IMG/VR virus record: IMGVR_UViG_3300025121_000120
Location: 1-29,412 of that record
Source: a virus
Length of the DNA stretch: 29,412 bases
Reading direction: 5' to 3' (one strand)
Shown here piece by piece: positions 1 through 7,593 of this stretch (positions are counted from its first letter, which is position 1; every line of letters begins with the position of its first letter). The translations under genes and the position numbers were made by a program. The notes under the pieces were generated by a model that made no database searches, was not told where the DNA came from, and saw nothing but the letters and a program-made list of their open reading frames with translations.

Positions 1-127
1 AAATAGAGGTTTTTATGTTGGTGAGTATACCAGAACTTTTAGAATATTTCGATATAAAACAATCCTCTGGAAATCAAGAGCAGTTGCATGTACGTGCTGA
101 AATGGGTTTACCGCAATATAGATCTAC
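1..127. repeat. Left copy of 127-bp end overlap
   Basis: These 127 bases are identical to 29286-29412. The overlap joins the 167-aa gene ending at 29284 to the 99-aa gene starting at 15 without breaking either, so the molecule closes into a circle of 29,285 bp. An overlap of exactly 127 equals a common assembler k-mer length, so it is more likely an assembly artefact of a circular or circularly permuted genome than a biological terminal repeat. Confidence 0.93.
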
Positions 128-314
128 TCAACGGGTAAATACAAATTATCTAGTACATGCTTTAGAACATATAGGGTATGAAAAAATCCCTTATATATCT
201 GAGAAATATAATAATTCTGTTGGTAAAGTATCTATACTTTTACCCGCGACCTGGATAGACGATCTCGTGAATGAATTAACTGATTTGATAACTGTAACTA
301 CTGTGGAGGAATAA
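15..314 (+). CDS. Small tail-region protein, unknown function
   Basis: This 99-aa protein begins at an ATG preceded by AGAGG with five-base spacing. I do not recognise the family. It is acidic at the C-terminus, has no signal peptide or membrane segment, and looks like a compact soluble alpha/beta protein. Around the circle it follows the 167-aa virion-type gene at 28781 and ends one base before the 179-aa putative tube gene, so it sits in the late structural operon. A role at the head-tail junction or in tail assembly is plausible from position only. The gene is whole here; its first 113 bases are repeated at the right end of the contig. Confidence 0.8.
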   Translation: MLVSIPELLEYFDIKQSSGNQEQLHVRAEMGLPQYRSTQRVNTNYLVHALEHIGYEKIPYISEKYNNSVGKVSILLPATWIDDLVNELTDLITVTTVEE

Positions 315-315
315 T

Positions 316-855
316 ATGGCTGAAATAAAACGCCCAGGTCGTCTTAACGGAATGACCTCTTTTTTTAGAGATAATGCTGGTTTACTATATCCTGGGTCAG
401 GTACTGTAGATTGTATTGTCAATGACTCATTTTTACATGATATTGTGGATACTTATAGCCACGAAGATATTTTAACTCAGCAAGGTGGAGACTTAGCTCT
501 ATATGCAAGAGTAAAAGAATTTAGTGGGTACCCTGAATATAACGCAACTTTTATATTCAGAGACCCTATAAATACAACCGATACTACTATTATACGACTT
601 TTGACCCAATTACATGCTAACAATGCTTTTGCTGCACCTTTTGCTGCATGGGCTTCTACAAACCCAACACCAGGTGGTGGAGATGTGTTAGCTGTAGACC
701 AGATCATAACTCACATAAGATTGCAAGGAGCTGCTTCTAATGCAACTTATACAGCAGCTGTTGGAGTTACTGCCTTAGGTATTTTACAGGCAGTAGGAAA
801 AGGACTAGGTTTTCAAGCCACCTTTAAGAGATTTGAGTCTTGGACGATTGCCTAA
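316..855 (+). CDS. Putative major tail tube protein
   Basis: This 179-aa protein starts with GGAGG six bases before the ATG. I assign it as tail tube by position: siphophages place the tube gene directly before the frameshifted tail assembly chaperones, which follow at 977, and a strong terminator-like palindrome follows this gene, as expected for an abundantly made virion subunit. Length fits the tube family (about 150-250 aa). The sequence is rich in Ala, Thr and Gly in its second half, has no membrane segment, and shows no signature that would prove a tube fold. Alternatives are a tail-terminator or other minor tail protein. Confidence 0.6.
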   Translation: MAEIKRPGRLNGMTSFFRDNAGLLYPGSGTVDCIVNDSFLHDIVDTYSHEDILTQQGGDLALYARVKEFSGYPEYNATFIFRDPINTTDTTIIRLLTQLHANNAFAAPFAAWASTNPTPGGGDVLAVDQIITHIRLQGAASNATYTAAVGVTALGILQAVGKGLGFQATFKRFESWTIA

Positions 856-882
856 AGTATTCTTGCTTAATCACATACCTAC

Positions 883-926
883 TATGAGTATGATTTAAAT
901 ATTTAAATCATACTCATATCTTTTTT
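883..926 (+). terminator. Perfect 36-bp palindrome with T6: intrinsic terminator
   Basis: TATGAGTATGATTTAAAT at 883-900 is followed immediately by its exact reverse complement at 901-918, then six T residues at 921-926. It lies between the putative tube gene and the tail chaperone gene and would end or thin transcription after the abundant tube message. Confidence 0.8.
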
Positions 927-976
927 ATAAAACTATTCTATAGTTAAAATATCTCAAAATTTCGAGGGGACTAAAA

Positions 977-1447
977 ATGAGAAAACGTACAGATGACTTT
1001 GAAACTTTCGCTGTTAAAACATATGTCTTAGATAGTGGTCGAACGGTTTTTGTTTATCCTTTATCTGGAGATGAGAATCTTCTCCCTATAAAACAACTCA
1101 CTAAATTTTTGAATTCTGACCTTAAAGAAATCAATGATTTGTTGGGTCTATCGTCTATTAAAGATATGGATAATATGAATTCTGCTGCCTTACAAGCGGC
1201 TGCATTAGCTTCTTATGCTTTATTAGCTTTATGTTTAGATGACCCAGAATATGTTTTTGATACAGAGATACCTGAAAATACCATAGTCCTTAATCCAGAA
1301 CAATGGTTTGAGTTTTCATCCAAGATCTCCACAGAGTGTAGATCCAGACATGGTAGAATGCTTTATACAGATTCTGATAGAAATGGAATAGTTTCTTTGG
1401 CCAGAGAAGCCATTAGGAAAACTGTCGAGGAAGAAAAAAAAACTTAA
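977..1447 (+). CDS. Tail assembly chaperone, G-like
   Basis: This 156-aa protein is the unshifted product of the tail chaperone locus (lambda gpG analogue). Such proteins coat the tape measure protein and recruit tube subunits; they are absent from the finished virion. The start has GAGGGG seven bases before the ATG. Evidence is contextual but strong: it lies between the putative tube gene and the tape measure gene, ends in a Glu/Lys-rich tail coded by an A9 run, and the next frame continues as an open reading frame in the -1 frame. The primary sequence alone would not identify it. Confidence 0.75.
   Translation: MRKRTDDFETFAVKTYVLDSGRTVFVYPLSGDENLLPIKQLTKFLNSDLKEINDLLGLSSIKDMDNMNSAALQAAALASYALLALCLDDPEYVFDTEIPENTIVLNPEQWFEFSSKISTECRSRHGRMLYTDSDRNGIVSLAREAIRKTVEEEKKT
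1435..1441 (+). promoter_or_regulatory. Slippery heptamer A AAA AAA for -1 frameshift
   Basis: A run of nine A residues (1434-1442) ends the G-like gene. In the zero frame the codons are AAA (1436) and AAA (1439), then ACT and the stop TAA at 1445. A -1 slip would place the next codon at 1441 as AAC, after which the frame stays open through 1812. This gives an N-L-S-E-D bridge into the T-like domain and a fusion of about 279 aa. Lambda-like phages conserve this arrangement. I see no strong downstream stem-loop or pseudoknot. Confidence 0.75.
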
Positions 1448-1455
1448 GTGAAGAT

Positions 1456-1815
1456 GTGTGGGCCGAATTAGATTTAGATATGACTAGGGGGTCACGTACT
1501 ATAGCATATCGAGACTTACCTTATAATGATCAAGTTAGAGAATTACTTTGGAGAGAGGAAGTATTAAAAGGTCGACCTAGTTTGAGTCCTCTAAATAGAG
1601 AGAATGTTTTTCAATTTGCTTTAGAAATATTAAGTTCTTTAAGTCCTTCAGGAGCAGAGGAACTTAATAAATACCTTCCTATATCCAATACTTTATCTAA
1701 TACGGACTCTGACATTCTTGATATAGTAAAAATACCTACCCCACAACCAAAAATGTTCAGACCACCTGGAATGCCTGATAACCATCCTGATATTTTAGCA
1801 GGTTTATATATATGA
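1456..1815 (+). CDS. Tail assembly chaperone T-domain (expressed as G-T fusion)
   Basis: This 119-aa frame begins at a GTG with no convincing SD, in the -1 frame relative to the G-like gene, and the open frame extends upstream to the A9 slip site. It is therefore best read as the C-terminal T part of a G-T fusion made by programmed -1 frameshifting. In lambda the T part binds tube subunits while the G part binds the tape measure. The protein is acidic, has no membrane segment, and ends in a Pro-rich tail. It overlaps the next gene by ATGA. Independent translation from GTG is possible but less likely. Confidence 0.72.
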   Translation: MWAELDLDMTRGSRTIAYRDLPYNDQVRELLWREEVLKGRPSLSPLNRENVFQFALEILSSLSPSGAEELNKYLPISNTLSNTDSDILDIVKIPTPQPKMFRPPGMPDNHPDILAGLYI

Positions 1816-2120
1816 TAGAAGAAAAATTAAAAGTAATAGAACAAAGATTACTAAAGAAAAAAACAGAAGCTATGAACACTGCTGCTAAAGAAGCTATAGA
1901 TTATATAATCTCAAGATGGCCTGTAGATTCCGGTAAGTCTAGAAAAGGTTGGAGATATATCATAAATGGGTCTCATATAGAGATATATAATATAGAAGAT
2001 TATGTAAAATATGTCACTTATAAAGGATCTAAGAGAGTGATACTATTAGATCTCTTAGAAGAAGTGAAACCTAGAATGACATCCCGTATAAATGAGATTA
2101 TGAAACAGAGGTTATTCTAA
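1812..2120 (+). CDS. HK97 gp10-like tail completion/connector protein (putative)
   Basis: This 102-aa basic protein starts within ATGA shared with the preceding stop, has no SD of its own, and so is probably translated by coupling. The pattern PVDSGKSRKGW followed by a short strand and YVKYVTYKG resembles the P-V-D-T-G-x-L-R and Y-x-x-Y-x-x-x-G signature of the HK97 gp10-like neck or tail-completion family. The position between the chaperones and tape measure is unusual for that family, which normally precedes the tube gene. It ends in TAATG, overlapping the tape measure start by one base. The family call is moderate; a tail chaperone accessory is the alternative. Confidence 0.55.
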   Translation: MIEEKLKVIEQRLLKKKTEAMNTAAKEAIDYIISRWPVDSGKSRKGWRYIINGSHIEIYNIEDYVKYVTYKGSKRVILLDLLEEVKPRMTSRINEIMKQRLF

Positions 2121-4366
2121 TGTCAGAAATTTTAGATTATGAAGTAGATATAGATATAGAAGCTATCCGGATGGCTGCTACTGAAGCTACTAAAAAGTTT
2201 CGCGAAATAGAAAAAGCTGCATCAGCAATGGGTGACTCTATTTCTCAAGATATAAAATCAGCTATGTCTACTTCAAAAGCTGAGGCTGTTAAATATGCCA
2301 AGGAATATAAAAAACAGTTAGATAAGATAGAAAAAGACTCCGAACGTTCAGTCAATAAACAGACAGAAGATTTAAAGAAACCTTTTGATGAAGCTAGAAA
2401 GAAGTTTGACTCGCTGGAGACCGCTGCCGGAGCTTTAGGCTTACCCTTCGCTGGTATATTCGGATCTTTACGTGACATAAACGGCTCCTTAGGGGACTCA
2501 GTAGAGGTGGGTGGTAAAGCTAGTGCTAGTTTTCTAACCTGGGGAATAGGGATAGGAGCAGCAGTAGCAGGGGTAGCTTTAATAGGTGCGGGTATAATAG
2601 GTGCCGTATCAGCTGCGGATGATTTAGCTAGAGAATTAGAAGATTATAATAAACTGCCAGGCTTCGGAGTAACCCCTGAAGAGTTAGCATCTATAGATGA
2701 TGCTAATGCAGCCTTCCAGGGCATTACTGATATAGCTTCTAACCTCGTAGTACAATTCGCTTCTTATGTAGCTCCGGCAGTAGGCGCTGTGACTGAAGGT
2801 ATTATAGGGTTATATTTTCAAGCTCAAAACGCGTTCACTTGGATTTCTTCTTATACAGAATATATAGCTGGTGTCCTTTATGATAAATTAAAACCAGCCA
2901 TTACAATTATATCTGAAGGTTTTACTGACATTAAAAATACAGTAGCTACTGTATTTGAGAGTGTGAAATCTTCTATTATGGGGGCTTTAAAAACAGTCTT
3001 TGCCTATATCTCTAAAATACCTGGGATGGGTTATTTAAAATCAGTTTTTGACGATGTTACTACTGCTTTATCTAGTGTGAAAGTAGAAACTATAGATGCA
3101 GAAAAAGCTACTGAATCTTTCATGGGAGTGGCTAAAAAAAGATCTAAAGAAAATTCAGAGTGGTATAAAAAAGAAAAAGAAGAATTAACTGATTTAAAAG
3201 AAGCTAGAGAGAAATCCTTAGAGATTGAACTTTTAGCTAAATATACTAAAAATTTAGAGGAATCAGAAACTAAACAAAAAGAATTCTTTAAAGGTATTGA
3301 GCTATATTCCGAACAAGCCATTAAAGGATATCAAAATTTATATGATATACAAAAACAATTAGATGGTATGAAACCTAAATCAATAGATTTAAAACCTATT
3401 GAATATGATATAAAAATACCAGAGTTTACCGAAGGTCCATCTTGGTTTGGTAAAGCTACTGGGGTAGCTTCCAGTATTATGGGTGGGTTTAGCTCAGCTT
3501 TTGGTATGGCAGGACAAATATATGGGGTTTTTGAATCTTTGGCACAGCAGACACCAGAGCAAATAAAAGAGATGATAAATGGGGTAGCTGATACTTTCGT
3601 GTCTGTAGCGGATAAACTACCAGAGTTAATCAATAGTCTTGTAGAGGCTTTACCAGCTGTAATACCAAAAATAGTAGACGCTTTAGTATCTGTTCTAAAT
3701 TATTTAGCCGTGGATGGAATACCTGTCTTAATGGACATGGCTTTAAGTTTTATAACAGCTATTGTAGAAGCCTTACCAGTTTTAATACCATCTTTGATTA
3801 ATGCAGCCGGTTCTTTTATAGGAGCTATTATAGGAGCTATCCCTGAGATAATATCAGTCTTGGTAACACATGCCCCTGATATTATAGTAGCCATCATATC
3901 AGGTTTGTTATCGGCGGTGATACAAATCATAGCGGGTGTTTTAGAATCTCTGGGTTTGAATTCTGCAGCGGAGTCTTTGAGAGGATTTGCTAATAGTATG
4001 TCCAGCTCTTCCTCGGGAGGGGGTTCTACTTCAGGTGGTTCAGCATCGGGTGGTACTACTTCAAATACTACAGCAAGCAATGTCTCTGGCTATAAATCAG
4101 AACAGTTAGGAGATGACAGTATAGATGTCACAGATGCTTATATATCAAATACAGACGCTAAGAGTATAAAGACTACCACAGGGGATAGTGCATTTGTTTA
4201 TCAAAAAGGGGGGGTGAATGACTTGGCATCTCTTCTAAAGGGTATTTTATTTGAATCCGTTAAAGCGAATAAACTTCGTGAAGATGGTAATAAACTATTA
4301 AATAAGATATATAATAAAGATTCAAATACATCCAGAACAGCTACTCCGGCTAAATCACAAAGATAA
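2120..4366 (+). CDS. Tape measure protein
   Basis: This 748-aa protein fills the tail tube, sets tail length and probably helps DNA cross the envelope. The first 90 or so residues are charged, Ala/Lys-rich helix suited to coiled coil. A hydrophobic Gly/Ala stretch lies near residues 135-165, and a long block near 490-610 repeats a pattern like ALPxxIPxIVxALV, typical of tape measures. A Ser/Gly/Thr linker follows, then a charged C-terminus. I see no lysozyme or peptidase domain embedded in it. It is the longest gene after the chaperones, as expected. At about 1.5 angstrom per helical residue it would span a tail of roughly 110 nm. The SD is AGAGG. Confidence 0.9.
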   Translation: MSEILDYEVDIDIEAIRMAATEATKKFREIEKAASAMGDSISQDIKSAMSTSKAEAVKYAKEYKKQLDKIEKDSERSVNKQTEDLKKPFDEARKKFDSLETAAGALGLPFAGIFGSLRDINGSLGDSVEVGGKASASFLTWGIGIGAAVAGVALIGAGIIGAVSAADDLARELEDYNKLPGFGVTPEELASIDDANAAFQGITDIASNLVVQFASYVAPAVGAVTEGIIGLYFQAQNAFTWISSYTEYIAGVLYDKLKPAITIISEGFTDIKNTVATVFESVKSSIMGALKTVFAYISKIPGMGYLKSVFDDVTTALSSVKVETIDAEKATESFMGVAKKRSKENSEWYKKEKEELTDLKEAREKSLEIELLAKYTKNLEESETKQKEFFKGIELYSEQAIKGYQNLYDIQKQLDGMKPKSIDLKPIEYDIKIPEFTEGPSWFGKATGVASSIMGGFSSAFGMAGQIYGVFESLAQQTPEQIKEMINGVADTFVSVADKLPELINSLVEALPAVIPKIVDALVSVLNYLAVDGIPVLMDMALSFITAIVEALPVLIPSLINAAGSFIGAIIGAIPEIISVLVTHAPDIIVAIISGLLSAVIQIIAGVLESLGLNSAAESLRGFANSMSSSSSGGGSTSGGSASGGTTSNTTASNVSGYKSEQLGDDSIDVTDAYISNTDAKSIKTTTGDSAFVYQKGGVNDLASLLKGILFESVKANKLREDGNKLLNKIYNKDSNTSRTATPAKSQR

Positions 4367-4379
4367 AGAGGGTTCTTAA

Positions 4380-7300
4380 ATGACTCAAACAGTACAAAAC
4401 ATCCATGGTATTTTAGGTATACCACGAGACGATATTTTCAGTTTAGATAATATCCGGCCACAAGAAGCAGCAGCTACTAATAGTACGACATATTCTTTCT
4501 TTCCAGAGAGTAACCTTGAGTGGGATGTTTCACCTAACGCAAATAATTATACAAACGCAAACGGAGAGTATTCTGGAAAATTATTGGCCTCAGGTATTCC
4601 TGCTAATAATAGAGAGAGTTTAGATGTTTCTATCGTGCAAGGAGGTTTTCCAGACCAAACAGCTACTTTTAAAACTATGTATCCGACTTATGTTTTTGAT
4701 AATATTAATGTCCCTATTGATTTTCAAATAGCAGGTCCAGGATCGTCGTCTTTAAGTACAAATATCACACTAGCAGCCTGTGTACTAAACTCAAATGAGA
4801 CCTTTGTATTCCCTCCAGGAGGCACATACTACTTTCAAACGGTAAATCAAAAAACTTGGAATTCGGACTCTACTGGTTCTTCTCATTCTACTTTTAATGT
4901 AATTAAATTACCAGATGATACATTTATACTCATAGCTCTTTCAGTCAACTCTTTTTTAATAAAAGTTTCTGAAAACGCTACCTCTTGGACCGAAGTTTCT
5001 AGGGTGGTTTTAGATGGTTCCCTATATAATAAACCTATTTTGGCATATGATCCTTTAACAAAAATACTAACGGCGGTAGTCTTGGATACTACTGCTGATC
5101 AAGCCCTATGTTACCAAAGTAGCGATATGGGAGCAAGCTGGGTACTTTTTGATCTTATTGATAATGTTAGTGACCATAGAATGGTATCCGTATCAGACAC
5201 ACTTCTATATGCTTATTTAGATCTAACTACAGATGTTTTGCATTTTAAGCAGCGTGTTGGAGGAGGGACTTTTATAGATATATTCAATACCATCACAAGT
5301 TTTAGTAGGACCTCTGGAAGTTTAGCCTTAACTGTATACCCAAACAATTGGGTTATTGCTATAGGCAGAGATACAAGTAATCAATATTTGAAGATAAATA
5401 TCTCTACCGACTTAGGTAAAACATGGGGTGATTTAACATCTACATATCCATACGTAAATGGATCTGGGACAAGTAATCGTGTTTTGGATGAAGGTGGTAC
5501 TTCTGAGATGGTAATATTATCAGCTTGTGTTGTAAACTATTCCCTCAGGTTATTTGGGTTCATACAACCGAACGGAAATTACTACGTAGGTAATATAAAT
5601 TTAGGACAAATTAGAAGCAACTCTGTAATTTTCGAGACTTCATTTGGAACTACATATATTCCGAGTAATTTACCCACAAGTAATGGATGGAGTTTGGGAG
5701 CGGGTTCGACAGCAGCAAATGGTACGATTTTAGATACCTCAGTTGGTACAGGTACTCGAATATATTCAGGTCCTCTGTTGAATATATCAACGAGTGCAAG
5801 TCATTGTTATTATACTAAAAGTAATGTTTTTTCAGTCGCAAATTCAAGTACGGTAAAATTTGCTATGAGACCTATTTCTGGAGGCTCTACAACAGCCGAC
5901 AATATTTTTATCCTTATGAATTTTTTAGGAACTGGAAGCAATTATTGCTCTTTAAAATTAAGATTTTCTACTACTCAAGTAGTGGTTATAGATGCTGTTT
6001 CGGGAGTCTCAAAAGGAACCTTTAATTTATTGAGTACTACAGAGTTATTAGAGTTTAAAATAGGAAACGGAAAAGTTAGTGCTTTAAATGTATACATACA
6101 ATCTAGAATATATGGAGACCAAAACTGGACAACTGTAACGTCAGATGACTTAACGGGTACTGCTACTGTTAAAAATAGTATTGAATTTGGTAACTTTTTA
6201 AGTTCTAATGGGTCATCTTCATCTCAATGGACTTTTTTAACCTCTGGAGTATTCGCTTCTTGGACTGGAGATGATTTACCTAATTACCCTCTTTGTACTA
6301 AAATACCTCTTTGTAGTAAACCTACTTCTATCTACACCCCATCCTCTTTAAATATAAAAATAGGTGGAAAATCCGGACCTTTTAAAGAAGGTGACGATTA
6401 TGATATAACCTATTTTAGTCGTACATCAATGCATAGAGGTATATCTTCTGTGTTGTATAACTCACCTAGACAAAGTTATATCGCTACAGTTACACCCAAT
6501 ACGCTTTATTATGCAGTATTTGATGCTGGTACTAATTATTACGGAAGATTAGGGGATACAATCGGATTAGCTTTACTAGGTTCTAATGCTGAATTAGTGA
6601 ATATAGATGGTTGGAGCGGAGCTGCTTGGGTAAACATTGCCTCTATATCCCCTTTTGAACAATCCTTGGGAACTTCTAATGCTTGGGTAAGATCTAATAC
6701 TTCAGATAAATTCTTTAGACCTAACGGTACTAATGGAAACCCTAGATATTTTAGAGAAAATCAGTTAGCCGGATGCATTATATCTATTTCAGATAATGCA
6801 GGAAATGTTGTAGTAGATACTTGTGTTTCTAATACTTCTGGACAATTCTCAAATGCTACTGGAGTAAAATCTCTTCTTTTCCAATTATCTGGAACTCCTT
6901 TATCTGGAACTTATGCTGGGTTAGCTACCTCTACTGTATCTGGATCTCCCGGAACTATAAGTGTGATGTGGCCTGATGTTTTATCTATTGGGTTAGCGAC
7001 TGCTTCTGTGAGCAGATATTATAGAATTACTTTTAGAAGTAACGATTGGGAGACCGAACTCAGAATAGGTAAAATCATACCTTTTACAGCCATGTTTATA
7101 CCTAAACAACAATCAGTAGGTGGGCAGATAACTTATCAAGCTAATGATGAAATTACTTCTCTGCCTTATGGCTTCCAAAGGGGTAGAAAATTAGCTCCTA
7201 GCTCAAGGATTGTTAGAGCGCCTTGGAGACAGCTTCTCCTAAACCAGAATAGGTATGCTGGTGGTACAGCAATAAATACAGTAGGCCCAGGGTCTTTTGC

Positions 7301-7577
7301 AAGATCAGTACAAGATGATAACCTTGATAAACTTCAATCTATGATAGAAACTACGGGTACATCTAAACCAGTTATTTGGGCTCCTGAAGTATATTTTACA
7401 GGAGATCCCGCCACTACGGGTCCTACTCAAATTTATGGTAAAGATGCATTCTTGTGGGGTAATATACAAGGGGATATAACTGCTACAATAGGACATGGTA
7501 TGCGGTACGCTACTAACTCTTCTATAAAAGGGTATCATACAGTAGATACAGAACTTGTATTTAAAGAAATAGTTTAA
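4380..7577 (+). CDS. Large distal tail protein with Asp-box and lectin-like segments
   Basis: This 1065-aa protein follows the tape measure (SD AGAGGG). Asp-box motifs (S-x-D-x-G-x-[TS]-W) occur at residues 247-254 and 342-349, with a degenerate copy ending at W203. The spacing of about 50 and 95 residues fits one and two beta-propeller blades, as in sialidase/BNR folds. Residues of about 430-630 look like a jelly-roll carbohydrate-binding domain. The part after about 880 (YYRITFRS followed by a Gly-Lys-Ile segment, then the final 150 residues) resembles the distal-tail region of siphophage proteins. I infer a tail-tip protein with inserted glycan-binding or glycan-cleaving domains. No catalytic Arg triad could be assigned, so binding is safer than hydrolysis. 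Confidence 0.7.
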   Translation: MTQTVQNIHGILGIPRDDIFSLDNIRPQEAAATNSTTYSFFPESNLEWDVSPNANNYTNANGEYSGKLLASGIPANNRESLDVSIVQGGFPDQTATFKTMYPTYVFDNINVPIDFQIAGPGSSSLSTNITLAACVLNSNETFVFPPGGTYYFQTVNQKTWNSDSTGSSHSTFNVIKLPDDTFILIALSVNSFLIKVSENATSWTEVSRVVLDGSLYNKPILAYDPLTKILTAVVLDTTADQALCYQSSDMGASWVLFDLIDNVSDHRMVSVSDTLLYAYLDLTTDVLHFKQRVGGGTFIDIFNTITSFSRTSGSLALTVYPNNWVIAIGRDTSNQYLKINISTDLGKTWGDLTSTYPYVNGSGTSNRVLDEGGTSEMVILSACVVNYSLRLFGFIQPNGNYYVGNINLGQIRSNSVIFETSFGTTYIPSNLPTSNGWSLGAGSTAANGTILDTSVGTGTRIYSGPLLNISTSASHCYYTKSNVFSVANSSTVKFAMRPISGGSTTADNIFILMNFLGTGSNYCSLKLRFSTTQVVVIDAVSGVSKGTFNLLSTTELLEFKIGNGKVSALNVYIQSRIYGDQNWTTVTSDDLTGTATVKNSIEFGNFLSSNGSSSSQWTFLTSGVFASWTGDDLPNYPLCTKIPLCSKPTSIYTPSSLNIKIGGKSGPFKEGDDYDITYFSRTSMHRGISSVLYNSPRQSYIATVTPNTLYYAVFDAGTNYYGRLGDTIGLALLGSNAELVNIDGWSGAAWVNIASISPFEQSLGTSNAWVRSNTSDKFFRPNGTNGNPRYFRENQLAGCIISISDNAGNVVVDTCVSNTSGQFSNATGVKSLLFQLSGTPLSGTYAGLATSTVSGSPGTISVMWPDVLSIGLATASVSRYYRITFRSNDWETELRIGKIIPFTAMFIPKQQSVGGQITYQANDEITSLPYGFQRGRKLAPSSRIVRAPWRQLLLNQNRYAGGTAINTVGPGSFARSVQDDNLDKLQSMIETTGTSKPVIWAPEVYFTGDPATTGPTQIYGKDAFLWGNIQGDITATIGHGMRYATNSSIKGYHTVDTELVFKEIV

Positions 7578-7593
7578 TATAAGAGGGGTTCAA

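Noticed and set aside
3700-4080. 126-aa minus-strand open frame within the tape measure gene
   Set aside because: It is antisense to a clear tape measure region, lacks an SD, and its Pro/Glu-rich sequence is the mirror of the Ser/Gly linker codons.
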